64,000 nt of DNA from an uncultured Holophagaceae bacterium (GTDB lineage: Bacteria > Acidobacteriota > Holophagae > Holophagales > Holophagaceae), in contig CAISFO010000018.1 in NCBI GenBank assembly GCA_903884655.1, positions 62,001 to 126,000 on the forward strand, given 5' to 3'. A model generated the notes under the pieces. It worked only from the letters and a program-made list of their open reading frames with translations, was not told the origin of the DNA and searched no databases. This document shows, in pieces, positions 18,620-26,364 of this stretch (positions are counted from its first letter, which is position 1; each line of letters starts with the position of its first letter). Both the position numbers and the translations under genes were made by a program.

Positions 18620-19633
18620 CTACCGGAACAGCGGTCCCGGATCCGACTTCACGCCCAGATAGGCATAGGCTGCGTCCGTGGCCTTTCTGCCCTGGGGCGT
18701 GCGATCCAGGAAGCCCACCTGCATGAGGTAGGGTTCCACCAGATCCTCCAGGGCACCTTCGTCTTCGCCCAGGGCCGCGGCCAAGGTACGCAGGCCCACG
18801 GGTCCACCCCGATGCTTGTGGCAGATGGCCTGGAGGTAGTCCCGGTCCAATCCATCCAGGCCCAGGTCGTCCACTTCATGCAGTTTCAGGCAGGCCTCGG
18901 CCGCGGCCTGCGTGATGGTGCCATCCCCCTTGACCTCGGCGTAGTCCCGGCAGCGCCGCAGAAGCCGGTTGCAGATCCGGGGTGTCCCGCGGCTGCGCCG
19001 GGCGATGGCTTCCGCGCCTTCCGTGGCGAGGTGGATACCCAGAAGATCCGCCGAGCGGTTCGCGATGATCGCCAGTTCCGAGCGGGTGTAGAACTCCAGC
19101 CGGTGCACCATGCCGAACCGGTCGTGGAGGGGCTTGGAGATCAGGCCGGCCCGCGTGGTGGCGCCGACGAGGGTGAAGGGGCGCAAGTCAACCTTCAGCG
19201 TCTGGGCGCTGGGCCCTTGGCCAATGAGGATGTCCAGCTTCCGGTCTTCCATGGCTGAGTAGAGGAGTTCCTCGATGGGTGCGGACAGGCGGTGGATCTC
19301 ATCGATGAAAAGGAACTCACCTGCTTCGAGGTTGGTGAGAATGGCCGCCAGATCCCCCTTCTTCTCCAGGGCTGGGGCCTGGATGACCTTGCAGGACGCC
19401 TTCATTTCGTTGGCCAGCACGTGGGCCAGGGTGGTCTTGCCAAGGCCTGGAGGTCCGAAGAGCAGGACGTGATCCATGACCTCCCCGCGCCGGAGGGCGG
19501 CCTGGAGGGCGATCTCAATCCGTGCTTTCACCTTCTCCTGGCCGATATATTCCTGGAGCCGCTGCGGCCTCAGGGAGTATTCAGCCGGTTCCTCGGCTCT
19601 GTCCGTGGGATCTAGATCAGGGTGTCGGTGCAT
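18620..19633 (-). CDS. ruvB: Holliday junction branch-migration helicase RuvB
   Basis: The 337-residue AAA+ motor works with RuvA and RuvC in recombination repair. Walker A is GPPGLGKT (60-67), Walker B is FIDEIHR and sensor 1 is GATTRAG. The C-terminal winged helix contains VGLRTLAAALGEDEGALEDLVEPYLMQ. A longer frame starts at 19726, but the ATG at 19633 is preferred because AGGAGAC lies just upstream and MHRHPDLDP gives the usual RuvB length. ruvA and ruvC are not adjacent. Confidence 0.96.
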   Translation of the reverse strand: MHRHPDLDPTDRAEEPAEYSLRPQRLQEYIGQEKVKARIEIALQAALRRGEVMDHVLLFGPPGLGKTTLAHVLANEMKASCKVIQAPALEKKGDLAAILTNLEAGEFLFIDEIHRLSAPIEELLYSAMEDRKLDILIGQGPSAQTLKVDLRPFTLVGATTRAGLISKPLHDRFGMVHRLEFYTRSELAIIANRSADLLGIHLATEGAEAIARRSRGTPRICNRLLRRCRDYAEVKGDGTITQAAAEACLKLHEVDDLGLDGLDRDYLQAICHKHRGGPVGLRTLAAALGEDEGALEDLVEPYLMQVGFLDRTPQGRKATDAAYAYLGVKSDPGPLFR

Positions 19634-19742
19634 GTCTCCTATTCCCTCACAGGACTTCCACTTGTGTCCAGCCGATGGCTGGATAATCTTGGACTCACGA
19701 AGTATTACCCTCTTTCCCATCCCCAATGCCCCGGGAGACGCT

Positions 19743-21266
19743 GTGGCTCAGCGCTACCAGCTTCTGATCCGTGACCGCCATGGATTCGAGCGCTCTGTCC
19801 CGCTTTCCCGCTCGGTGACCCTGGGGCGGCAGAGCCTTTGTGATGTGGTGTTATCGGACAGCATGATCAGCCGCAACCATGTCCGGCTGGAGCTGCGCGA
19901 TGACTCCTGGTGGGCCGAGGACCTCCAGACGACCCACGGAACCTTCTACAAGGACCAGCAGCTGGGCCGCGTGGCCTGGGAACCTGGCACCCCCCTCCGA
20001 TTGGCGGACGGCGCCTATACCCTGACCCTGGTCAGCCAGGACCAGTCCAGCTCGGAGCTGCACCTGCAGGCCATTCTCGAGACGGCCCAGCTCCTCGCGG
20101 AAGAGGTGGACCTCGAAGACCTGCTCGAGCAGTCCCTGGACAAGCTCCTGTCCATCTCTGGAACGGATCGCGGCTTCTTGATGCTGCTGGAGGAAGGCGA
20201 GCTCACGACCCGGGTCCAGCGCAACCTGGGCAAGGAGCTTGAAGGCAAGATCCAGATCTCGCTGTCCAGCGTCCACAAGGTGTTCGAAACGGGGGATCCC
20301 ATCTGGATCCTGAACGTGTCCGATGAACGCCACCTCATGAACCAGCAGTCCATCCACCGGCTCGAACTGAAGACCATCCTCTGCCTGCCCCTGCTGCTGC
20401 AGGGCAAGCGGCTGGGCGTGGTCTACCTGGACAGCCGCCGTCCCATCACCGAGCCGCCGGACCGGGAGACATTCGAGGCCATCGTCGCCCTCTGCGCCAT
20501 CGCGATCGAGCGGACCCGGCTTTCCGAAGAGAACCTGCGCACCCACGTGCTGGCCACGGTGGGCCAAGTCGCCAGTTCCATCGTCCATGACTTCAAGAAC
20601 GGCCTCTTCGTCCTCAGAGGCCACGCGGACCTGCTGGAACTGGCCACTGAGGATCAGAAGGTCCGGCACCATTGCCAAAAAATCCTGGGATGCGTGGATC
20701 GCCTCACGCACCTCAGTCAGGATGTGCTCGATTTCGCCAAGGTCCGCGAGCCAAACCGGGAGACGGTGGACTTGAATTCCTTCCTTCAGGCCATCCTCGA
20801 GCCGATGGTGCCAAGGGCCGCCGAACTCGGGGTCCATGTCCGGGTGGAGGGGACCACCTGCCTGACCAAGCTCGACCCTGGCCGGTTCACCCGGGTCATG
20901 GAAAACCTCCTGAACAATGCCCTGGAAGCCACTCTGGACATGAACGGCGAGATCCTGGTGGCCTGGGGCCCCGTCACGGGGGGCATGCAGATCCGCGTGA
21001 AGGACAAAGGCAAAGGCATTCCGCGCAAAGTGCTGAAGCGGATCTTCGAGCCCTTCTTCAGCTACGGGAAGAAGAAGGGAACCGGCCTGGGCATGGCCAC
21101 GGTCAAGAAGATCGTCGAGGAGCACGGGGGCACGCTGGAATTCATCAGCGAGGAAGGGCTCGGCACGGAGGTCATCATCACCCTGCCCGACCATCCCATC
21201 ACCGGCACCTTCAAGACCTCGGACGAATCCACCGGCAGCCACAAAGCCCTGAGGGTGGGGGAATGA
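19743..21266 (+). CDS. FHA-GAF sensor histidine kinase
   Basis: The protein has 507 residues. An FHA domain spans about 5-98 (TLGRQSLCDVVLSD, SRNHVRL, THGTFY). A GAF domain spans about 108-258. A HisKA-like segment has H282 in SIVHDFKN. The HATPase has NLLNNALEA, DKGKGIP and GTGLGMATVKK. No membrane segment is seen. A much longer frame exists upstream, but the GTG at 19743 has GGGAG 5 nt before it and lies outside ruvB. Its FHA-GAF front end mirrors the phosphatase at 9299, so both may read phosphothreonine marks left by the Ser/Thr kinases in this window (inference). No dedicated response regulator is next to it. Its stop overlaps the ispF start as ATGA. Confidence 0.9.
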   Translation: MAQRYQLLIRDRHGFERSVPLSRSVTLGRQSLCDVVLSDSMISRNHVRLELRDDSWWAEDLQTTHGTFYKDQQLGRVAWEPGTPLRLADGAYTLTLVSQDQSSSELHLQAILETAQLLAEEVDLEDLLEQSLDKLLSISGTDRGFLMLLEEGELTTRVQRNLGKELEGKIQISLSSVHKVFETGDPIWILNVSDERHLMNQQSIHRLELKTILCLPLLLQGKRLGVVYLDSRRPITEPPDRETFEAIVALCAIAIERTRLSEENLRTHVLATVGQVASSIVHDFKNGLFVLRGHADLLELATEDQKVRHHCQKILGCVDRLTHLSQDVLDFAKVREPNRETVDLNSFLQAILEPMVPRAAELGVHVRVEGTTCLTKLDPGRFTRVMENLLNNALEATLDMNGEILVAWGPVTGGMQIRVKDKGKGIPRKVLKRIFEPFFSYGKKKGTGLGMATVKKIVEEHGGTLEFISEEGLGTEVIITLPDHPITGTFKTSDESTGSHKALRVGE

Positions 21267-21757
21267 CGGCTGCCATGCGAGTCGGACAGGGCTTCGACGT
21301 CCACCGGTTCGCGGCACCCGACCCGCCTCGGCCCCTGATCCTCATGGGCTGCGCGATTCCGCACGACTGCGGTCTGGAGGGGCACAGCGACGCCGATGTG
21401 ATGCTCCATGCGCTCATGGATGCCCTGCTCGGCGCGGCTGGCCTGGGTGATATCGGCCAGCATTTCCCGGATACCAATTCCGCCTACAAGGGCGCGGATT
21501 CTGCTCTCCTGCTGGAGCGGGTCATGGGGGATCTCAAGGAACGGGGCTGGCAGGTGGTCAATGCTGATGTGTGCCTCATTGGCGAGCGACCCAAGATCGG
21601 CCCCCACCGGCTCCGGATGCGGGACCGCGTGGCCCCGCTCCTTGGCATTGCACCGGAAGCCTTGAACGTCAAGGCCACCACGACGGAGAAGCTTGGATTC
21701 ACTGGGCGCGGCGAAGGACTTGCCGCGCAGGCGGTCGTCCTGATCCAGCGCGTGTGA
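21263..21757 (+). CDS. ispF: 2-C-methyl-D-erythritol 2,4-cyclodiphosphate synthase
   Basis: The 164-residue protein catalyses the fifth MEP-pathway step, cyclising CDP-ME 2-phosphate to MEcPP for isoprenoid synthesis. The Zn ligands are D12 and H14 (GFDVHRF) and H49 (DVMLHALMD). The substrate loop GLEGHSDAD and the C-terminal KATTTEKLGFTGRGEG signature are intact. The ATG at 21263 overlaps the histidine-kinase stop by 4 nt; an internal ATG at 21275 (MRVGQGF) is an alternative start. Coupling ispF to a signalling kinase is unusual, since ispD is the more common neighbour. Confidence 0.95.
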   Translation: MTAAMRVGQGFDVHRFAAPDPPRPLILMGCAIPHDCGLEGHSDADVMLHALMDALLGAAGLGDIGQHFPDTNSAYKGADSALLLERVMGDLKERGWQVVNADVCLIGERPKIGPHRLRMRDRVAPLLGIAPEALNVKATTTEKLGFTGRGEGLAAQAVVLIQRV

Positions 21758-21803
21758 GACCTCGGCGGCCTTCCTCGCATATGATGAAGGTCCCGGAGGG
21801 TTC

Positions 21804-22229
21804 ATGAAGTTTCACCCCGCAGTTCCCGCATTGGTCCTGATCGGTGCCGCGTCCTTTCTCGGGTGCTCGAAGGTCCCTCTGACGCCCAGCCATCCGATCC
21901 CTGCCGGTTCGGTGGTCTTCCGGTTCACCCGCAAAGTGAAGGGTCCTGTGGAGCTCAGTGTGGATGGCACCCGCCTTGCCGTCCAACAGCTGCCCAAGGG
22001 GGCCACCAGCCTCCAGGTGAAGGGGCTGCCCCCCGGCAAGCACAGGTACTTCCTCACCAGCCAGCGCGAGACCTTCAGCCCGGACCTGGGGGAACTGGAT
22101 CTGCCCGCGGACAAGGGCCTCTACCAGGTCACGCTCACTCAGCTGCTCGATTCAGTGCTGTACGGCCAGCCCGATCCATTGCCTACCGCCGAAGGCCTGC
22201 CCGGCGTGACCGCGGTCCTTCTGAAATAG
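21804..22229 (+). CDS. Small predicted lipoprotein of unknown function
   Basis: The protein has 141 residues. A signal peptide ends in a lipobox (ASFLGC, C21), so it should be lipidated and held in the outer or inner membrane. The mature part is beta-rich and reads like a PEGA-like fold (VELSVDGTRLAVQQLPKG, LQVKGLPPGKHRYFLTS). A GGAGG lies a few nt before the ATG. Its function is not recognised. It precedes the 2Fe-2S protein gene by 2 nt and is probably in the same operon. Confidence 0.8.
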   Translation: MKFHPAVPALVLIGAASFLGCSKVPLTPSHPIPAGSVVFRFTRKVKGPVELSVDGTRLAVQQLPKGATSLQVKGLPPGKHRYFLTSQRETFSPDLGELDLPADKGLYQVTLTQLLDSVLYGQPDPLPTAEGLPGVTAVLLK

Positions 22230-22231
22230 CC

Positions 22232-22525
22232 ATGCCGGTCGTGGCCCGGACCCGTCGGCGGGACCTGGTTCTCCACGGACGGGGGACACTGTTGTCCCAA
22301 TGCCTTGCCCAGGGCCTTCCCGTGGCTTCCGCCTGTTCCGGCCGGGGCGGATGCGGGAAATGCGTCATGACCGTACTGCGGGGCGCCGAGGCCCTGGGAA
22401 GGCCTTCCACGCGGGAAGCTGCCGTCCTGGAAAGGAATGGCGCCGGCGAAAACCAGCGCCTGAGCTGCCAATGCAGAATGCCCACCAGGAGCGCGGATCT
22501 CGTCGTCACCACAGGCTACTGGTGA
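22232..22525 (+). CDS. Small 2Fe-2S ferredoxin-like protein
   Basis: The protein has 97 residues with one beta-grasp [2Fe-2S] domain. The Cys pattern C-x5-C-x2-C (ACSGRGGCGKC) with a distal SCQC cysteine matches the N-terminal domain of RACo-type corrinoid activators and similar chromosomal ferredoxins. The ASKHA ATPase part of such activators is absent, so this is a stand-alone electron carrier. It begins 2 nt after the lipoprotein stop. Its TGA overlaps a GTG start of the alpha/beta hydrolase, suggesting coupling. The redox partner is unknown. Confidence 0.82.
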   Translation: MPVVARTRRRDLVLHGRGTLLSQCLAQGLPVASACSGRGGCGKCVMTVLRGAEALGRPSTREAAVLERNGAGENQRLSCQCRMPTRSADLVVTTGYW

Positions 22526-23511
22526 GGCGCCGGCTCTGGACTGCCCTGGGCCTGGCTCCACTGGTGGGTGTCCTCGGCTTCGTCGCCTGGAAGACCCGAT
22601 CCGTGGCCTTGGAGCTGGTGGACCCGCCCTTCTACCGCGCCCAGCCCCTGGCTCGGGTGGAGGGCACCTACCGGGAATTGGCCGAAGGCCGGGACGGCGA
22701 CCCCGGCGGCGCGTGGTCCAGCGAGGAGGTGAAGGGCCTTCAGCTCTGGCGTTTTACCCGTCCCACACCATCCCCTGGTGTGGTGCTGTTGCTCCATGGC
22801 TTCGGGGACGACCGCTGGGGCACCAGCCCGGCCCTGAAGTGGTTTCCCCGCCTGGACGCTGCCATCTTCACCTACCGGCGCCGGGACGACGCCTTGCGAA
22901 AGGGCGGACCGGTTCCAGCCGTGACCTTCGGCGCCCAGGAATCCCGGGAAGTCGTCCAGATGGTGCATCACCTCGAGACCTGCGGTGTTCCCCGGGGCAG
23001 GATTGTCCTTTTGGGGCGCAGCCTCGGTGCCTCCGTGGGACTGCTGGCCTTGGTTGACCTGGAGCGGGAAGGCAAGGGTCCGCTGGCCGGCATCATCTGG
23101 GAGGGCGCCCCGGCCAGCAGCCGCAGCTTTGCGGAGCGACTGGTGCGAGGTCCCGCGGACCGCTGGTGGCATGGGCTCGCGCCCCCCATCGGGGCCATGG
23201 CCTCCTTCGCGGCGGGCCGGCTCGGCGGGTACGCGCCCGAGGACACGGATCTCCTCCGCCGAACGGGCGACCTTCGCCTGGCGACGCCCAGCCTTTGTTT
23301 CCTGGCCACCCAGGACCGCCTGGCGCCCCCGGAGGTCCAGCGGACCCTGGCGGCCCGCTTCCAGCATGGTCGGGTCATCGAAGTGCCCACCTGGCACCTG
23401 CACTGCGCAGAAGCACTCGGCAATGGGTATACAGGGGCCATCAAGGCTGCGGTGGATGCCTGGTGCCCAGACAGGAAAAGGGGCCCTCGAGGGCCCCTTC
23501 CCGGCAAGTAG
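22522..23511 (+). CDS. Membrane-anchored alpha/beta hydrolase
   Basis: The protein has about 329 residues. A basic N terminus (MRRRLW) and one membrane helix (about 5-22) anchor a serine-hydrolase domain. Oxyanion motif LLHGFGDD, nucleophile elbow GRSLGAS, acid ATQDRLAPPE and histidine TWHLHCAEA are all present. The chosen GTG at 22522 overlaps the ferredoxin stop (GTGA). An upstream in-frame ATG near 22471 is possible but would overlap the ferredoxin more deeply. The last codons sit inside a perfect palindrome that probably ends the convergent CsgG-like gene. The substrate is unknown. Confidence 0.82.
   Translation: MRRRLWTALGLAPLVGVLGFVAWKTRSVALELVDPPFYRAQPLARVEGTYRELAEGRDGDPGGAWSSEEVKGLQLWRFTRPTPSPGVVLLLHGFGDDRWGTSPALKWFPRLDAAIFTYRRRDDALRKGGPVPAVTFGAQESREVVQMVHHLETCGVPRGRIVLLGRSLGASVGLLALVDLEREGKGPLAGIIWEGAPASSRSFAERLVRGPADRWWHGLAPPIGAMASFAAGRLGGYAPEDTDLLRRTGDLRLATPSLCFLATQDRLAPPEVQRTLAARFQHGRVIEVPTWHLHCAEALGNGYTGAIKAAVDAWCPDRKRGPRGPLPGK
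23476..23499 (-). terminator. Intrinsic terminator of the CsgG-like gene, inside the 3' end of the hydrolase gene
   Basis: A perfect 22-bp palindrome (23478-23499, core GGGGCCCTCGAGGGCCCC) is followed on the minus strand by TTTTCC. It lies 21 nt past the stop at 23520. It is also in-frame coding for the end of the convergent hydrolase. Confidence 0.7.
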
Positions 23512-23519
23512 GCAGAGGT

Positions 23520-24260
23520 TCAATCTTCTTCTTCGTTGGCCGAGACCGTGGCACGCAGCAGCTTGGGAGCGAGCCGAGCCACAATGGGCTCGAACACCTT
23601 GTTCACGAGTTCCTCATCGTACTGGATGTCGCCACCAGTACCCGCCACCTTCACCGAGGTGTCGTCCACTTTGTCCTCGTCCTTCCAGGCGCCGAGGATC
23701 TCGCCCGTTTCTACTTCAATGAGGCGAATGTCCAGGCGGCCCGAGAAAGAGAACTTCTTCACATTGACACTGCCAGCCACGGCGCCGGCGGTTCCGTCCT
23801 TGGTGAGTTTGCCCACGAGGGCGCCCACGCCCCAACCGGAGCTGAAACCACCTTCCTTGTAGGCGAACCGGGTGATCTTGCCCGTCATCACGTACTTCAC
23901 ACCCAGCAGCTTGCCGATCTTCTGGACGGTGGCAGTGTCCACTTCGCCGCTCTGCTGGAAATTCAATTCCCCCCGGATGTCCTGGAGGCGTTCACGCTCG
24001 ATGACCCGGAGCTTGTTCTTTCCCTTTTCCACGATCTCGGTGGTGAAGAGATCCCGCAGCTGGTTGGAGATGGTGCCCATGTTGTTGCCCCATCCACCGT
24101 GGTGCCAGCCATGCCAGACATCAGGGGCGGTCTTGAAGTCCAGGATCGCGATGCGGGGAAGCTTGGCCTTATCGGCCTTGGACAGTTTCTTTTGCGCGAA
24201 GGCAGGTGTGACAAGGACAAACGCAGCCAGAAGAGTGAGCAGCAGCTTGGGGAGGCGCAT
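23520..24260 (-). CDS. CsgG-family exported protein
   Basis: The protein has 246 residues with a clear Sec signal peptide (LLLTLLAAFVLVTPAFA) and no lipobox cysteine at the usual site. The mature part resembles CsgG/HfaB-type assembly proteins (RIAILDFKTA, LRVIERERLQDI, GKLLGVKYVMTGKITRF). Two Gly-rich or Trp-rich stretches (WHGWHHGGWG; GGFSSGWGVGAL) interrupt the fold. The ATG at 24260 has AGGAG about 6 nt upstream. No curli-like subunit genes are nearby, so the role in secretion or envelope assembly is open. The acidic C terminus EEED is unusual. Confidence 0.85.
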   Translation of the reverse strand: MRLPKLLLTLLAAFVLVTPAFAQKKLSKADKAKLPRIAILDFKTAPDVWHGWHHGGWGNNMGTISNQLRDLFTTEIVEKGKNKLRVIERERLQDIRGELNFQQSGEVDTATVQKIGKLLGVKYVMTGKITRFAYKEGGFSSGWGVGALVGKLTKDGTAGAVAGSVNVKKFSFSGRLDIRLIEVETGEILGAWKDEDKVDDTSVKVAGTGGDIQYDEELVNKVFEPIVARLAPKLLRATVSANEEED

Positions 24261-24288
24261 GGGAACTCCTGATGGAATGCGTGGTCGA

Positions 24289-24585
24289 TCAGTCGTCGAT
24301 GAGCTTGCTGCGCAGTTCCTTGCCCAGCTTGAAATAGACCACCCGCTTGGGCGGCACCTGGATGCTTTCGCCACTGCGGGGATTCCGGCCCTGGCGGGCA
24401 CGCCGGTCGCGGAGGCGGAAGCTTCCGAATCCACGCAACTCCACGCCCTCGCCAGTCTTGAGCGATTCGATGATGCTCTCCAGGAAGGTGTTCACCAGGA
24501 GATCGGCATCTTTCTTTCCAAGTTCCAATCGCTCCATCAGATGCCGGGAGAGGTCAGCCTTGGTGAGGGTCTCCATCGTTTCCAT
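24289..24585 (-). CDS. HU/IHF-family DNA-binding protein
   Basis: The protein has 98 residues, the usual DNABII length. The order is helical dimerisation part (LTKADLSRHLMERL), beta-arm signature (GFGSFRLRDRRARQGRNPRSGE) and C-terminal helix. It resembles IHF-alpha/HU hybrids and should bend DNA as a dimer. GGAG lies upstream of the ATG at 24585; a second Met at residue 4 is possible. It is 28 nt upstream of the CsgG-like gene on the same strand. Confidence 0.94.
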   Translation of the reverse strand: METMETLTKADLSRHLMERLELGKKDADLLVNTFLESIIESLKTGEGVELRGFGSFRLRDRRARQGRNPRSGESIQVPPKRVVYFKLGKELRSKLIDD

Positions 24586-24687
24586 GGGAACTCCGAAGGG
24601 GGTGAGGGGGCTTGAGTGACGTAAGGGCAGTCCTCAATAAATCCCCATCTATGCCCTGCGGTCAAGGGGGACATCTCCATCTATTTG

Positions 24688-24716
24688 AAAAAAAGGGGGG
24701 CAGCGGCCCCCCTTTT
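24688..24716 (-). terminator. Rho-independent terminator after pepA
   Basis: Ten-bp arms (AAAAGGGGGG / CCCCCCTTTT) flank a 6-nt loop. On the minus strand the stem runs into seven T residues. It lies 20 nt past the pepA stop. The rest of the 24586-24736 gap shows no gene and must hold the HU promoter. Confidence 0.88.
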
Positions 24717-24736
24717 GTAGTGGATCAGCAGATCCA

Positions 24737-26209
24737 TCAATCCATGAGCCATTCCAGGAGGAAACGGGGACCCTCGCCACTCGCCCCGTGGGTCCGGTAG
24801 TCCCGCTCCTTGCCTGACCAGCTGCCCGACAGGTCCAGATGGGCCCAGGAAGCCTGGTCCACGAACTCGCGAAGGAAGAGGCCGGCAGTGATGGTCCCCC
24901 CCCAGCGGATGCCCGTGATGTTTTTCAGGTCGGCCAGGGGGCTTTTCAGGAGGTCTGTATATTCCTCGACCAGGGGCAACTGCCAGAGGTACTCCCCGAC
25001 GGAGCCGCCCGCATCCAGGAGCCGGTCCACCAGCCGCTGGTCCGTGCCCATCACGGCGGAAACCCCGTCCCCCATGGCGATGAGGGCGGCCCCGGTCAAG
25101 GTGGCCAGGTCCACGACATGGTCCGCACCCAGCTCGTTGGCAAGGTTCAGGAGGTCCGCCAGGACCAGCCGGCCCTCCGCATCCGTATTCAGCACCTCGA
25201 TGGTCTTCCCACTGCGGCTCCGGATGACGTCCCCAGGCTTGTAGCTCGATCCGGAAGGCATGTTCTCCACCAGACCGATCAGCCCAGTGACTTGAACGGG
25301 CACCTCAGACTGGGCGCTGGCCACCATGGTGGCCAGCACGATGGCCGCGCCGGTCATGTCGTCCTTCATGGTTTCCATGCCGGACGCGTCCTTCAGGGAG
25401 AGTCCACCCGAATCAAAGCAGACTCCCTTGCCCACCAAGACCACGTGCTTCTTCGGCTTCTCCTTGGGCTTGTACTCGAGTTTGACCACCCGCGGGGGCC
25501 TCACGCTCCCCTGCCCGACCGCCAGGACGGCACGAAAGCCACCCTTTTCGAGGGCCGGCACATCCAGGACTTCACAGTGGAGTTTGTGCTGCTTGGCCAG
25601 CTTCACCGCCAGGTCTGCAAAAACCTCCGGGTATAGATCCCCGGCGGGAGTGTTCGCAAGGTCCCTGACCCGGTGGCAGGCGGCAACCCCGGCTTCGACC
25701 ACGGGCAGCTTGCGCCTGGCTTTCCGGGTATCGTCGCCGTTGGTGAATATTTCGATGGAAGCGAACTGCTTGGGTTCAGGTTTTCCACTCTTGAAGGTGA
25801 CCAGATCGTAATTGGCGAGGAGCACGCCCTCGGTCACCGCCACCTGCACTGCATCGTGATCCAGCGTCGAAGTCGAAGGAGATAACACGCCGATTTTTTT
25901 CCATTTTTTCTTGAGACAGAACCGTCCTGCGGTCCCCACAGCCTTGCGGATCTTGTTGAGGGTCACCTTTTCTTCATCGCCGAGGCCAACCAGTACCATC
26001 CAGCGACTTTCCTTGACCCCATTGGGGTGGTGGAGAGGCACGACTTCAAGGTAGTCCGCCTTGAAATCCTCTTCGTCCATCACTTGACGCGCCACCTTGC
26101 TGATGGCAAGAGGGAGACGATGGCGTTCACGCCCCGAAAACACGGGCACGATAAGCACATCTCCTGCGAAATCCTTACCGGTTTGAGAGCTGATATCCAC
26201 TGAAGGCAT
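24737..26209 (-). CDS. pepA: Leucyl aminopeptidase (M17 family)
   Basis: The protein has 490 residues and is cytosolic; two metal ions hydrolyse N-terminal residues from peptides. The catalytic domain shows metal/lysine motif GKGVCFDSGG (K261, D266) and the M17 signature NTDAEGRLVL starting at N341, with catalytic R347. The N-terminal regulatory domain (1-150) is more divergent. The ATG at 26209 has a perfect AGGAGG upstream. The gene ends at a strong terminator and stands alone. Confidence 0.95.
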   Translation of the reverse strand: MPSVDISSQTGKDFAGDVLIVPVFSGRERHRLPLAISKVARQVMDEEDFKADYLEVVPLHHPNGVKESRWMVLVGLGDEEKVTLNKIRKAVGTAGRFCLKKKWKKIGVLSPSTSTLDHDAVQVAVTEGVLLANYDLVTFKSGKPEPKQFASIEIFTNGDDTRKARRKLPVVEAGVAACHRVRDLANTPAGDLYPEVFADLAVKLAKQHKLHCEVLDVPALEKGGFRAVLAVGQGSVRPPRVVKLEYKPKEKPKKHVVLVGKGVCFDSGGLSLKDASGMETMKDDMTGAAIVLATMVASAQSEVPVQVTGLIGLVENMPSGSSYKPGDVIRSRSGKTIEVLNTDAEGRLVLADLLNLANELGADHVVDLATLTGAALIAMGDGVSAVMGTDQRLVDRLLDAGGSVGEYLWQLPLVEEYTDLLKSPLADLKNITGIRWGGTITAGLFLREFVDQASWAHLDLSGSWSGKERDYRTHGASGEGPRFLLEWLMD

Positions 26210-26364
26210 GAAAGTTCCTCCTGAAAAGGAGCCTAGTGCCAATTACAAAAAAAGAAAAGAGCATTTTTAGTTAGTTATTTGTCGCAACAAATCAATCCGT
26301 TAGCGCCACCTTTTTCAACGCTAGCGTAGGCATCCGATCGTAGTATTCGATGGGATGATGGCTC
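26210..26364. promoter_or_regulatory. AT-rich divergent promoter region between pepA and pabB
   Basis: This 155-bp gap is much more AT-rich than the surroundings. It holds the pepA AGGAGG site and a perfect inverted repeat ATTTGT-CGCA-ACAAAT at 26277-26292 that could be an operator. It must carry promoters for both divergent genes, but no hexamer pair stands out clearly enough to assign. Confidence 0.4.

Noticed and set aside
18620..19726. A longer RuvB N terminus from 19726
   Set aside because: The extra 31 residues do not resemble RuvB, while the ATG at 19633 has a strong ribosome site and gives a typical length.
23478..23499. The 22-bp palindrome read as a recombination or attachment site
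   Set aside because: Position and the minus-strand T tail fit a terminator. No integrase or repeated copy is nearby.
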